This document shows, piece by piece, positions 53,023-62,383 of a DNA stretch of 64,000 nt. Both the position numbers and the translations under genes were made by a program. The stretch spans positions 1 to 64,000 of the forward strand of contig JAGCUK010000017.1 in the NCBI GenBank assembly GCA_017962925.1, given 5' to 3'. This stretch comes from Bacteroidales bacterium. Its GTDB lineage: Bacteria; Bacteroidota; Bacteroidia; Bacteroidales; UBA932. The first letter of the stretch is position 1. The number at the start of each line of letters is the position of its first letter. The notes under the pieces were generated by a model. The model had not been told where the DNA came from. It saw only the letters and a program-made list of their open reading frames with translations, and made no database searches.

Positions 53023-54522
53023 ATGGTTAGTTTATTGTTGTTTGGTATCCTGTCCGTCGCGGCCCCTCTATCCCAGGCCCAGGCAGATACCGTGGCGCAA
53101 TCGGCTCCGGCGGTCCTCACCCTGGACCAGGCCATCCAGATAGCCCTTACCGAGAGCCCCACCGTGAAGGTTGCAGACCTTGAGGTGCAGCGCTCCGAAT
53201 TCGCGAAGAAAGGCAGCTACGCCATGCTCTTCCCGCAGATCGGTGCATCGGCATCGTATCAGCGCACCATAAAGAAGCAGGTAATGTATATGGGCGGCGG
53301 CGACGATGACGACAGCAGTGGCGGCGGAGGAATGTCTTCCATGATGTCCGGCATCCTGGACCCTATAATGTATTACATCAACGAGCTCTATAAAGGCACC
53401 GGCGTGCCCTTCGTTCCCTATGTGCCGGCCCCTTCCACCACCGACGACTCCAACGACGGAGGCATAGCAGTCGGCCGCTGGAACACTTTCAACGCGGGCA
53501 TCACGGCCACCATGCCCCTCATCAACGCCCAGCTCTGGCAGAGCCTTGCAATCTCCGGCGAAGGCGTGGATCTCGCGGTGGAAAAGGCCCGCAGTTCCCG
53601 CCTCGAGATGGTGAACCAGGTGAAGCAGGCCTACTACGGAGTGCTGCTGGCAAAGGAGGCCCACCACGTCTATAAGAGCGTCTTCGATAACGCCATGCAG
53701 AATCTGGAGCTCACTCAGAAGAAGTACAACGCTTCCAAGGCCTCCGAACTGGACCTTGCCCGCGCCAAGACCACGGTCGCCAACGCGGTGCCCAACCTCT
53801 TCAACTCCGAGAACTCCATCTACCTGAGCCTCTGGCAGTTGAAGGCCATCATGGGCATAGACCTGGAGGCGGATATCGACGTCAAAGATTCCCTTCTGGT
53901 TTATTCCGAGGGGATGTCTTCGGTGCTGAACGACAGCGACCTCAGCCTCTCCGGCAATACCACCCTCCGCCAGCTCGAGATCCAGGCGGACCAGCTTGCG
54001 AACACGGTGAAGATGCAGCAGTATGCCTATCTTCCCACCCTGTCGCTGGCCTTCTCCTACAGCCTGAACGCCATGACCAATGACTTCAAGTTCGAAGAGT
54101 ACCACTGGACTCCGTATTCCTACGTGGGCCTAAGCCTGAGCATTCCCATCTTCTCCGGCGGGCAGCGTCTGAACGATCTCCGCCAGACCAAGGTGCAGAA
54201 GAACCAGCTCGCCATCCAGAGGGAAAACACCGAGCGCCAGCTGCGCATCGCCATACGCCAGAGCCTGAGTACTATGGAAACGGCTGTCAAGAGCCACGAA
54301 TCGGCCCTGGACGCCCTCGAATCCGCACAGAAAGCTTACGACATCGCTGCCAAATCCTATGAGATTGGCCGCAGCACCCTCACGGATCTTGATGCCGCCC
54401 AGCTCGCCCTGACCCAGGCCCAGCTTGCCGCCAGCCAGGCAATCTACAATTACCTCGTGGCCAAGGCCGGCCTCGAGAGCACCATCGGAGCAGACTACAC
54501 AGCAGAAAATACTACAAAATGA
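53023..54522 (+). CDS. TolC-family outer membrane efflux protein
   Basis: 499 residues. Signal peptide (MVSLLLFGILSVAAPLSQAQ), then two outer-membrane-efflux repeats rich in long helices: LTLDQAIQIALTESPTVKVA near residue 28 and LDLARAKTTVANAV in the first, VGLSLSIPIFSGGQRLNDLR and LTLAQLAASQAIYNYLVAKA-like helix at the end of the second. An acidic and Gly-rich loop (about residues 85-150) is inserted between the first helices. First gene of a TolC - adaptor - RND operon. Confidence 0.92.
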   Translation: MVSLLLFGILSVAAPLSQAQADTVAQSAPAVLTLDQAIQIALTESPTVKVADLEVQRSEFAKKGSYAMLFPQIGASASYQRTIKKQVMYMGGGDDDDSSGGGGMSSMMSGILDPIMYYINELYKGTGVPFVPYVPAPSTTDDSNDGGIAVGRWNTFNAGITATMPLINAQLWQSLAISGEGVDLAVEKARSSRLEMVNQVKQAYYGVLLAKEAHHVYKSVFDNAMQNLELTQKKYNASKASELDLARAKTTVANAVPNLFNSENSIYLSLWQLKAIMGIDLEADIDVKDSLLVYSEGMSSVLNDSDLSLSGNTTLRQLEIQADQLANTVKMQQYAYLPTLSLAFSYSLNAMTNDFKFEEYHWTPYSYVGLSLSIPIFSGGQRLNDLRQTKVQKNQLAIQRENTERQLRIAIRQSLSTMETAVKSHESALDALESAQKAYDIAAKSYEIGRSTLTDLDAAQLALTQAQLAASQAIYNYLVAKAGLESTIGADYTAENTTK

Positions 54523-55547
54523 AAAAGATAAGCATAATCGCACTTGCAGCCCTCGTACTGGCGGGTTGCGGTCAGAAGAAGGATTCCCAGAGTCAGGCAC
54601 AGCAGGCCGCCATTGCTGCCCAGCCCAAGGCCCAGACCGTGAAGGTCCAGCCCGCAGCAAAGCAGGAAGTGAAGCAGGACGGCACCTATTCCGCCACCGT
54701 GCAGGCATTCGCAGTCAACAATATAGCACCCCAGAGCGGCGGCCGCATCCAGAAGATCAACGTCGAAGTAGGGGACTATGTGGGTAAGGGACAGATACTT
54801 GCAGAGATGGACCGCGTCCAGCTCGACCAGGCCAAGCTCCGCCTCTCCAACGCCGAGACCGAACTCGGGCGCCTCAAGCAGCTCTACGAGCAGGGAGGCC
54901 TTGCCCAGAGCGACTACGAAGCCGCAGAACTCAACTACAAGGTCAGCAAGAGCACTTACGACAACCTGGTGGAGAACACCATCCTCCGTTCGCCCATCAC
55001 CGGCGTCGTCACCGCCCGCTACTACGACCGCGGGGACATGTATGGAATGGCCAGCCCCATCTTCACCGTGCAGCAGATTACCCCTGTCAAGATCCTCGTG
55101 GGCATCTCCGAAGGGGATTATACCAAGGTTTCCAAGGGGGATAAGGTCACCCTCAGCGTGGACGCCCTCCCCGGCAAGACCTTCGCCGGCACCATTAAGC
55201 GAATCTATCCTACCATCGACCCCATGACCCACACCGTGAACGTGGAGGTGCAGGTGCCCAACACCGACCGCCAGCTGCGCCCGGGCATGTACGCCAAGGT
55301 GAACGTGACCTTCGGCCACAACCGCAGCATAGTGGTGCCCGATGCCGCCGTGGTGCGTCTGCAGGGCTCCGGCCAGCGCAATGTGTTCGTAGTGGAGGAT
55401 GGAATAGCAGTGCAGAAGGAGGTCTCCCTCGGCCGCCACTTCGATGGCCAGTATGAGATCCTTTCCGGCCTGGAAGAAGGCGAGCAGGTGGTGGTCAAGG
55501 GCGGAAGCGCCCTCCGAAACGGCGCCCAGGTTGAGGTAATTGAGTAA
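54519..55547 (+). CDS. RND efflux periplasmic adaptor (membrane fusion) lipoprotein
   Basis: 342 residues. Lipobox LAGC (Cys17). A biotinyl-lipoyl-like hairpin domain (APQSGGRIQKINVEVGDYVG), a short coiled coil (QLDQAKLRLSNAETELGRLK), a second lipoyl half (TILRSPITGVVTARYYDRGD), and beta-barrel and membrane-proximal domains. The start overlaps the TolC stop (ATGA). Links the RND pump at 55552 to TolC. Confidence 0.93.
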   Translation: MKKISIIALAALVLAGCGQKKDSQSQAQQAAIAAQPKAQTVKVQPAAKQEVKQDGTYSATVQAFAVNNIAPQSGGRIQKINVEVGDYVGKGQILAEMDRVQLDQAKLRLSNAETELGRLKQLYEQGGLAQSDYEAAELNYKVSKSTYDNLVENTILRSPITGVVTARYYDRGDMYGMASPIFTVQQITPVKILVGISEGDYTKVSKGDKVTLSVDALPGKTFAGTIKRIYPTIDPMTHTVNVEVQVPNTDRQLRPGMYAKVNVTFGHNRSIVVPDAAVVRLQGSGQRNVFVVEDGIAVQKEVSLGRHFDGQYEILSGLEEGEQVVVKGGSALRNGAQVEVIE

Positions 55548-55551
55548 GGAT

Positions 55552-58500
55552 ATGAGCGTAATCAAATCTGCAGTCAAGAACCCGGTGACGACGGCCCTGG
55601 TCTTCGTCGCCTTCGTGGTGTTCGGCGTGTATTCGCTCATCAACACCTCCATAGCGCTCTTCCCGGAGTTCGACGCCAACACAATCATGGTGATGAGCTC
55701 CTATCAGGGCGCGAACGCCCAGGATATCGAGACCAACCTCACCAAGATCCTTGAGAACTCGCTTAACAGCGTAGAGGACCTGAAGAAACTCAGCTCCCAG
55801 AGTAAGGAGAACGTCAGCATCCTCACCCTCGAGTTCGAATACGGCACCGACATCGAAGAGGCCACCAACAACGTGCGAGACAAGCTCGACATGGTGAATT
55901 CCGTGCTGCCGGACGGCGCCACCACGCCCGTCATCTTCAAGTTCAGCGCGGACGATATGCCCATCATGATGTTCACCGCCTCCGCCACCGAGTCCGTCTC
56001 CGGCCTCGACAAGATACTGGACGAGCAGGTGGCTACCCCTCTGGCCCGAATCAAGGGCGTGGGCACGGTCAGCATCGACGGCGCCCCCACCCGCGAGATC
56101 CAGGTCTACTGCGATCCCGGCAAGCTGGAGGCCTACCATCTGAGCGTGGCGGCCATTTCCCAGATAATCGCCGCGGAGAACCGCAACCTCCCTTCCGGCA
56201 ACATCGACATCGGTTCCGGCACCTACTCCCTGCGCGTGCAGAAGGAGTTCGAGGATCCGTCCGAGCTGATGGACATCGTGGTTGGCTACAATGGCAGCCA
56301 GACCATACTCCTGAAGGATGTCGCCACCATCCGGGACGGCAGCCAGGAGCGTGAGCAGGAGTCCTACACCGACGGCATCCGCGCAGCGCGCATAGTCATC
56401 CAGAAGCAGGCCGGCGCCAACACCGTGAACGTCAGCCGCGGGGTGCACAGGCAGCTCGAGCAGATCAAGAAGACCCTGCCCTCAGATATCCAGATCAACC
56501 AGATCTTCGACTCTTCCGAGGAAATCGTGGACACCATCCACTCCCTCATCGAGACAATACTTATCACCTTCGCGGTGGTCATGCTGGTGGTGTTCATCTT
56601 CCTGGGCAGATGGAAAACCACCTTCATCATCATCCTCTCCATCCCTATCGCACTGCTGGCGTCGCTGGTCTACCTTTTCGCCACCGGCAACACCCTTAAC
56701 ATCGTGTCGATGGCCTCGCTGTCGCTGGCCATAGGTATGGTGGTGGACGATGCCATAGTGGTGCTGGAGAACGTCAGTACGCATATCGACAGGGGAGAGA
56801 AGCCGGTCGAGGCGGCCATCCACGGCACCTCCGAAGTGGGTATCTCTGTCATCGCATCCACCCTCACAATGCTCTGCGTCTTCCTGCCCCTCACCTTCAT
56901 CAAGGGAATGACGGGCGTGATGTTCCAGCAGCTGGGATGGATAGTGACCCTGATCATGGTGGTCTCCACCACCGCCGCCCTTACCCTGGTGCCCATGCTC
57001 TGCGCCCAGTTCCTCGGCGGCAAACGCAGCGACTCCAAACTCTACCGCCTCTTCTTTACCCCCATAGACAAGGCTCTGAACGGGATTTCCGCGGGATATG
57101 CCCGTCTGATCGGATGGGCCACCACTCACCGTAAGGCCGTCATTTTCGGCGCCTTCGGCATCTTGATGGCAACCCTTATCTTCCTCGCCCCGCGCCTCAA
57201 GACCGAATACTTCCCCAAGGGAGATTCCGACCGGATAGTGGTGAACGTGACCCTGCCCGTCGGCACCGCCCAGAGCGTGACCGCGGATCTGGCGAACAAT
57301 ATCTACACGGAGCTGGTTGAGGGGATTCCGGAGATTACCGTCTGCAACGTCACCTTCGGCCAGGCGGATTCCGACAACCTGCTGGGTTCGATGCGCAGCA
57401 ACGGCACGCACATCATCTCCATCAACATGCACATAGGCACCAAGAGCGAGCGTGAGCGCTCCTCCGGCGACATCGCCGACCAGGTGCGCGGGATCCTCCG
57501 GCACTATCCCGAGATCCGCAAAGCCACCGTCAGCGAAGGCGGCGGCATGATGGGCGGAGCCTCGAGCGTCTCCCTGGAGATCTACGGCTATGATTTCGAG
57601 GAGACGGATGCGGCCGCCAAGGCCATCCAGGCCAAGATGCTGGAGTGCCCCGAGTTCGCGCAGGTAATCCTCAGCCGCGACGAGTACACCCCTGAATTCA
57701 TGGTAGACTTCGACCGCGAGAAGCTGGCCCTGAACGGGCTGAATTCCACCACCGCCGGTTCCGCGTTCAGCGCGGCGATGAGCGGAAGCGTGGCGTCCTA
57801 CTACCGAGAGGATGGCGACGAATACTACATCCGCGTCCGCTACGCACCCGAATTCCGCACCAGCGTAGAGGATATGGAGAATATCATTGTCTATACTCCC
57901 ACCGGCAAGGGCATCCGCCTGAAGGAACTGGGAAGGATAGTGGAGACTGAGGTGCCTCCCACCATCGAGCGCCGCAACCGCCAGCGCTACATCACCGTCA
58001 CTGCCCTGGTGGCAAACAAGGTGGCTCTTTCCGAGGCAGTCGCGGTAACCAATCGCATCCTCGACGAGACCCCTCTGCCCGCGAACCTCTACAGCGTCAT
58101 CTCCGGCTACTATGAAGATCAGCAGAAGATGTTCTCGGATATGGCCGTGCTGATGGTGCTGATGATCCTGCTGGTCTACATAGTGATGGCAGCGCAGTTT
58201 GAGAGTTTCCTGAGCCCCTTCGTTATCATGTTCAGCCTGCCTTTCGCGGCGGTCGGCGTGATCCTTGGCCTCTGGGCGACGGGCACCGCACTAAGCGTGA
58301 TGGGTATGGTGGGTATTATTATATTGATTGGTATAGTCGTGAAGAACGGCATCGTGTTGATAGACTACACCATCCTCTGTCGTGAGCGCGGGATGAGCGT
58401 GCTGGAGGCCTCCGTGACCGCCGCCCGCAGCCGTCTGCGCCCGATTCTCATGACCACCCTTACCACCGTTCTGGGTATGCTTCCCATGGCTCTCGGCCGG

Positions 58501-58656
58501 GGAGAAGGCTCCGAGATGTGGAATGGTCTGGGTATGGTCGTGGTCTGGGGTCTTTCGATATCCACTCTTGTCACCCTGGTTCTGATTCCCGCAGTTTACT
58601 GCGTATTTGCAACGCGGCAGGAGCGTCGTGCATCTAAAAAGTACGAGATTATATGA
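55552..58656 (+). CDS. RND family efflux permease
   Basis: 1034 residues from the ATG at 55552; the upstream TTG (55540) overlaps the adaptor gene. Twelve transmembrane helices with two large periplasmic loops. SLSLAIGMVVDDAIVVLENV in helix 4 carries the proton-relay Asp pair. The N-terminus reads NPVTTALVFVAFVVFGVYSL and the C-terminal helices include GMVGIIILIGIVVKNGIVLI. Of the HAE-1/AcrB type; substrate unknown. The next gene overlaps its stop. Confidence 0.94.
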   Translation: MSVIKSAVKNPVTTALVFVAFVVFGVYSLINTSIALFPEFDANTIMVMSSYQGANAQDIETNLTKILENSLNSVEDLKKLSSQSKENVSILTLEFEYGTDIEEATNNVRDKLDMVNSVLPDGATTPVIFKFSADDMPIMMFTASATESVSGLDKILDEQVATPLARIKGVGTVSIDGAPTREIQVYCDPGKLEAYHLSVAAISQIIAAENRNLPSGNIDIGSGTYSLRVQKEFEDPSELMDIVVGYNGSQTILLKDVATIRDGSQEREQESYTDGIRAARIVIQKQAGANTVNVSRGVHRQLEQIKKTLPSDIQINQIFDSSEEIVDTIHSLIETILITFAVVMLVVFIFLGRWKTTFIIILSIPIALLASLVYLFATGNTLNIVSMASLSLAIGMVVDDAIVVLENVSTHIDRGEKPVEAAIHGTSEVGISVIASTLTMLCVFLPLTFIKGMTGVMFQQLGWIVTLIMVVSTTAALTLVPMLCAQFLGGKRSDSKLYRLFFTPIDKALNGISAGYARLIGWATTHRKAVIFGAFGILMATLIFLAPRLKTEYFPKGDSDRIVVNVTLPVGTAQSVTADLANNIYTELVEGIPEITVCNVTFGQADSDNLLGSMRSNGTHIISINMHIGTKSERERSSGDIADQVRGILRHYPEIRKATVSEGGGMMGGASSVSLEIYGYDFEETDAAAKAIQAKMLECPEFAQVILSRDEYTPEFMVDFDREKLALNGLNSTTAGSAFSAAMSGSVASYYREDGDEYYIRVRYAPEFRTSVEDMENIIVYTPTGKGIRLKELGRIVETEVPPTIERRNRQRYITVTALVANKVALSEAVAVTNRILDETPLPANLYSVISGYYEDQQKMFSDMAVLMVLMILLVYIVMAAQFESFLSPFVIMFSLPFAAVGVILGLWATGTALSVMGMVGIIILIGIVVKNGIVLIDYTILCRERGMSVLEASVTAARSRLRPILMTTLTTVLGMLPMALGRGEGSEMWNGLGMVVVWGLSISTLVTLVLIPAVYCVFATRQERRASKKYEII

Positions 58657-58946
58657 AAGCGCTGTTCATAGTTTATAATCAGGCTTACGGCGATGAGATC
58701 GTCGCCATCGCGGAATCCCTCGGCCAGCGCGGTTTCACGCGCTTCGACGGTGTCGGCGGACGCGGTTCGCAGACCGGTATTCCCCATCTGGACAGTCACG
58801 CCTGGCCTGAATACAACGATGCCTTGATGCTTTTGGTGGAGGATGCGAAAGTGCCCGAGATCCTGGCCGCGCTCCGCGAAAAAGATGCCGCCACCCCGGA
58901 ATTGGGAATCAAGGCTTTCTCGTGGAAAGTTGAAGATATTCTGTAA
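58653..58946 (+). CDS. PII-like small protein of the efflux operon
   Basis: 97 residues. VYNQAYGDEIVAIAESLGQR, GFTRFDGVGGRGSQTG and ELGIKAFSWKVEDIL resemble the small PII-like (ferredoxin-fold) proteins encoded after RND pumps in many Bacteroidetes. It overlaps the pump stop by ATGA. Possibly a trimeric sensor or regulator of the pump; no ligand can be named. Confidence 0.7.
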   Translation: MKALFIVYNQAYGDEIVAIAESLGQRGFTRFDGVGGRGSQTGIPHLDSHAWPEYNDALMLLVEDAKVPEILAALREKDAATPELGIKAFSWKVEDIL

Positions 58947-58954
58947 ATAATTTA

Positions 58955-58962
58955 TATATTTG
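58955..58962 (+). promoter_or_regulatory. -7 box of the thioredoxin promoter
   Basis: TATATTTG only 6 bp before the ATG, predicting an almost leaderless transcript. A TTG lies 22 bp further upstream. Confidence 0.6.
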
Positions 58963-58967
58963 CAATT

Positions 58968-59279
58968 ATGACTATAATTGACCAGAATAATTTTGAGGCT
59001 CTCATCACCTCGGCAGATGTTGCCCTGGTGGATCTCTGGGCCACTTGGTGCGGCCCTTGCCGCATGCTTTCTCCCACTGTGGATGATATCGCCCAGGAGT
59101 ATGAAGGCCGTGTTGCGGTAGGCAAGTGCAACGTGGACGATAACGAAGAAATCGCCGAGAAGTTCGGCGTGCGCAGCATCCCCACCCTCCTTTTCTTCAA
59201 GGGCGGTGAGCTCGTAGACAAGTCCGTTGGCCTTGTATCCAAACAGGAAATCGAAACAATACTTAACAATTTACTGTAA
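58968..59279 (+). CDS. trxA: Thioredoxin
   Basis: Cytoplasmic disulfide reductase of 103 residues. Active site WCGPC at residues 27-31, cis-proline loop SIPTLLFFKGG and the buried Asp at position 22 are present. The length is standard, with no signal peptide. It has its own -7 box. Confidence 0.96.
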   Translation: MTIIDQNNFEALITSADVALVDLWATWCGPCRMLSPTVDDIAQEYEGRVAVGKCNVDDNEEIAEKFGVRSIPTLLFFKGGELVDKSVGLVSKQEIETILNNLL

Positions 59280-59280
59280 T

Positions 59281-59937
59281 ATGAAAAAATTAATCATTGC
59301 GATTGCCGCTGCATTCATCGCAGTCAGCGCATCCGCTCAGGTCGGTATCGTAGCAGGTTTAACCTCTACTTCCTCCACCACTTTCGAAGAAGCATGGGCA
59401 AATGCTAAGGATGTTACCAACTACCATGTTGGTGCAACCCTCAAGCTCCCCCTCCCTCTCGGATTTGCTCTCCAGCCTATGGTTGTTTACAACGTTAAAG
59501 GCGCTACCCTCGAAGATACTGCAACTGCAGGTAACCTCAAGGAAATCGACATGAAGACTGGTCTCCTCGAAGGCCTTGTGCAGGCACAGTGGGGCATCAA
59601 CATCGCCGGTGTCGTGCGTCCTTACGGCTTTGTAGAGCCTTTCGTAGGATATGCCATCACCAACGAGGTCAAGATGTCCAACTTCACCGGAGAGAACTCC
59701 AAGGAAGAGTGGGACAATGTTAAGAACCGTCTCGAGTATGGTGTAGGCATTGGCTTCGGTGTTGAAATCCTTCAGCATCTCCAGGTCTGCGTTCGTAAGT
59801 ACTGGAACATTGGCGACCTGTACAACGAGAATGGCGCTGCAATCACCAGCTTCAAGGATGCTCTCAACCAGGGCGCCGAGACTGTTGAGAACGGCCAGGT
59901 CGGAGGCATCATGGCTTCCGTAGCATTCCTGTTCTAA
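59281..59937 (+). CDS. Outer membrane beta-barrel (porin-family) protein
   Basis: 218 residues from the ATG at 59281, one base after the trxA stop. Signal peptide MKKLIIAIAAAFIAVSASAQ. Alternating hydrophobic strands and a terminal ASVAFLF motif typical of outer-membrane barrels; about eight to ten strands, like the PorT/OmpX-sized family of Bacteroidetes. No specific function can be named. Confidence 0.8.
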   Translation: MKKLIIAIAAAFIAVSASAQVGIVAGLTSTSSTTFEEAWANAKDVTNYHVGATLKLPLPLGFALQPMVVYNVKGATLEDTATAGNLKEIDMKTGLLEGLVQAQWGINIAGVVRPYGFVEPFVGYAITNEVKMSNFTGENSKEEWDNVKNRLEYGVGIGFGVEILQHLQVCVRKYWNIGDLYNENGAAITSFKDALNQGAETVENGQVGGIMASVAFLF

Positions 59938-59946
59938 AAGTAGTTT

Positions 59947-60477
59947 ATGTCAGAAAAAAAGGCGGTGTTTTTTTGCTCCGCCAGCAAAGACATAGATCCT
60001 AAATACAATCAGGCCGCGCGGGAATGTGTCCGTGCGGCTTGTTTGGCTGGATATGGGATCGTGTCCGGGGGTTCGTTCCGGGGCACAATGGGTGTTGTTT
60101 GCGACACTGCCAAGGAACTCGGCGCCCCCAATTACGGAGCCATGCCGGAGTTTATGCACGGTCTTGAATACAAGGACCTTACCGGACTTCGCTGGGCTCC
60201 GACCATGAGTATCCGCAAAGAATTGATGCGCGAGGGCGTCTGCCTGGCGGTGGCTCTACCCGGTGGCATCGGCACTATGGACGAACTTTTCGAGACCATG
60301 GTGCTTGCCAAACTTGGGCGCTTCCACGGGCGCATCGCGGCCCTCAATCTGGATGGTTTCTACGAGCCTCTGAGGGCCCTGCTGAAGCATTTCGTGGATG
60401 AGGGCATGTTGACGCCGGAAGACGCCGCACTGCTGATCTTCGTGGATACACCCGAAGAATTCGCAAAGTTATTATAA
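59947..60477 (+). CDS. LOG family protein (nucleotide 5'-monophosphate phosphoribohydrolase-like)
   Basis: 176 residues. The LOG signature PGGIGTMDELFETMVLAKLG, the RK pair in MSIRKELM, and the Rossmann N-terminus VFFCSASKDIDPKYNQAARE and GYGIVSGGS are present. Known members release a base from nucleoside monophosphates (plant and microbial LOG). Overlaps the next start by one base. Confidence 0.88.
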   Translation: MSEKKAVFFCSASKDIDPKYNQAARECVRAACLAGYGIVSGGSFRGTMGVVCDTAKELGAPNYGAMPEFMHGLEYKDLTGLRWAPTMSIRKELMREGVCLAVALPGGIGTMDELFETMVLAKLGRFHGRIAALNLDGFYEPLRALLKHFVDEGMLTPEDAALLIFVDTPEEFAKLL

Positions 60478-61451
60478 TGGACAGATCGTCGGTCATAGGC
60501 CTGCTTGGGCAGGATTGGGATAAGGTAGGGGAGTTGCTCCGCAGCACCCTCGGTTCCGACGTGCAGTTGCTGGACGAGATCAACATGTCCGTGCTGGCCA
60601 ACTCCGGCAAGATGCTCCGTCCCATGCTCACTCTCCTCTTCGCGCGCATCTGCAACGGCGGAATCGCCACGGAGGAAAGCGTGAAGATGGCGGCTGCGGT
60701 GGAGGTTTTGCACAACGCCACCCTCCTGCACGATGATGTGGCCGATGACTCCATGACCCGCCGCGGCACTCCCACGGTGATGTCGCGCCTGGGCGCCGTT
60801 CCTGCCGTGCTGGTGGGGGATTTCTGGCTTGCCAGCGCCGTCTCCCTGCTGCAGGATGCATCCGATTCCAAATGGACCCTGAAGGAGTTCTCCGGCACCC
60901 TGATCAATCTTGCGGAAGGGGAGATGCTGCAGCAGCAGAAGGCTTTTCAGTCAGATACGACGGTGGAGGATTACCTCCGCATCATCTTCTGCAAGACCGG
61001 TAGTCTCTTCGTGACCGCATGCGAGGCCGGTGCCAAATCTGTGCAGGCCTCTTCCGAACGGCTGAACGCCGCCGGACGCTATGGCAGGGCCATCGGCATG
61101 GCATTCCAGATCCGGGACGACATCCTGGATTACGCCGGCGACGAGAAAACCGGCAAGCCCGTTGGGATCGATCTCCGCGAGCAGAAGATTACCCTGCCCC
61201 TGCTCGGGGCCCTCTCCTCCACGCCGGACGAGGCAGCGTGGCGGCAGATGATACATAACATCCCCTCCAATCCCGACTACTGCGACTGCATCAGGGAGTT
61301 CGTGCTGGAGAACGGGGGAGTGGAGTATGCCTCGGAGAAACTGAATGCCTATCTGGACGAGGCTCTGCAGGCGCTGGAGGTCTTCCCCCCTTCGCCGGAG
61401 AAGGATATCCTCGTCTTTCTGGCAAAAGATAACGCCGTACGCACTGCATGA
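60477..61451 (+). CDS. Trans-polyprenyl diphosphate synthase
   Basis: 324 residues. First aspartate-rich motif LLHDDVADDSMTRRGTPTV and second FQIRDDILDYAGD. Builds the long isoprenoid chain that menA (2836) attaches to the quinone, probably octaprenyl or longer. SGKMLRPMLTLLFA is the conserved helix near the N-terminus. Overlaps holB by 4 bp. Confidence 0.93.
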   Translation: MDRSSVIGLLGQDWDKVGELLRSTLGSDVQLLDEINMSVLANSGKMLRPMLTLLFARICNGGIATEESVKMAAAVEVLHNATLLHDDVADDSMTRRGTPTVMSRLGAVPAVLVGDFWLASAVSLLQDASDSKWTLKEFSGTLINLAEGEMLQQQKAFQSDTTVEDYLRIIFCKTGSLFVTACEAGAKSVQASSERLNAAGRYGRAIGMAFQIRDDILDYAGDEKTGKPVGIDLREQKITLPLLGALSSTPDEAAWRQMIHNIPSNPDYCDCIREFVLENGGVEYASEKLNAYLDEALQALEVFPPSPEKDILVFLAKDNAVRTA

Positions 61452-62380
61452 GCGAGCTTCTGAAAACCCTCTGCGGGATGGTCGATTCCGGTCGCGTCCC
61501 CCACGCCCTTCTCCTTCATGAGGATGACGGCGGCGGAGGCGTGCCCCTCGCGATGCAGTTCCTGGAGCATCTCTACGGAGGGAATCCGCGAGTTGCGAAA
61601 TTGATACATCCGGACATCCACTTTATCTTCCCGCTGGTTCAGGCAGGGGATTCGGTGGCGGAGCAGTACGCCAAGGAATGGCGCGCGCTGATTCAGGAGA
61701 ACCCTTCCTTCAGCGAAGGGGATCTCTACGACGCCCTGGGGTTCGAGGGCAAGAATACCGTGATTTCGGTGAAGGAGGCGAATGCCCTGCTGCAGGTGCT
61801 GAGCCGCTATTCGCTGGAGGGCGGGTACACCTCTGTGGTGATTTATCTCCCCGAAAAGATGAATTCGGTGGCGGCGAATAAGCTGCTGAAGATTCTGGAG
61901 GAGCCGCCGCAGCAGACGATTTTCGTGATGGTGACGCATGCGCCGGAGAGGCTTCTGCCCACGATTCTGTCCCGTTGCCAGCTGTTCCGCGTGGAGGCTG
62001 TGGAAGAGGCGGCGTCGGTGGCGTTGCGCTACGATGATGGAGGATTGCTCTCCGCGCTGATGAGTGCCGTAATCGCCAGGGATTTGGATGCGGCGTTGGA
62101 GGTGGGCGAACAACTGGCGGGGCTGCCGTCCCGCGACAGCATGCGTGCGTTCTGCCGTTATGCGGCGGAGAAGATGCGCCGGGTTTTCCTTGTGCAGCAG
62201 GGGCTTACGGTTCTGGCGGGGGATGATCCCGAGGCCGCCGGTTGGGCTTCTGCCTGCAAGAAGACTTTCCCGCGCAAGGCTCTGGAGGCTCTGGACAAGG
62301 CTTCCGGGCTGATTGGAAGAAATGTGAATCAGAAGATCCTGTTCACCGACCTGGTGGACCGGTTCTATGTTAATATATAG
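61448..62380 (+). CDS. holB: DNA polymerase III delta' subunit
   Basis: 310 residues; a clamp-loader subunit. RVPHALLLHEDDGGGG replaces the Walker A region and has no GKT, as expected for the non-hydrolysing delta'. MNSVAANKLLKILEEPPQQT and PTILSRCQLFRV (SRC motif) are diagnostic. No zinc-module Cys cluster is seen. Followed by ricT 3 bp later, the usual Bacteroidales order. Confidence 0.88.
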   Translation: MSELLKTLCGMVDSGRVPHALLLHEDDGGGGVPLAMQFLEHLYGGNPRVAKLIHPDIHFIFPLVQAGDSVAEQYAKEWRALIQENPSFSEGDLYDALGFEGKNTVISVKEANALLQVLSRYSLEGGYTSVVIYLPEKMNSVAANKLLKILEEPPQQTIFVMVTHAPERLLPTILSRCQLFRVEAVEEAASVALRYDDGGLLSALMSAVIARDLDAALEVGEQLAGLPSRDSMRAFCRYAAEKMRRVFLVQQGLTVLAGDDPEAAGWASACKKTFPRKALEALDKASGLIGRNVNQKILFTDLVDRFYVNI

Positions 62381-62383
62381 TAT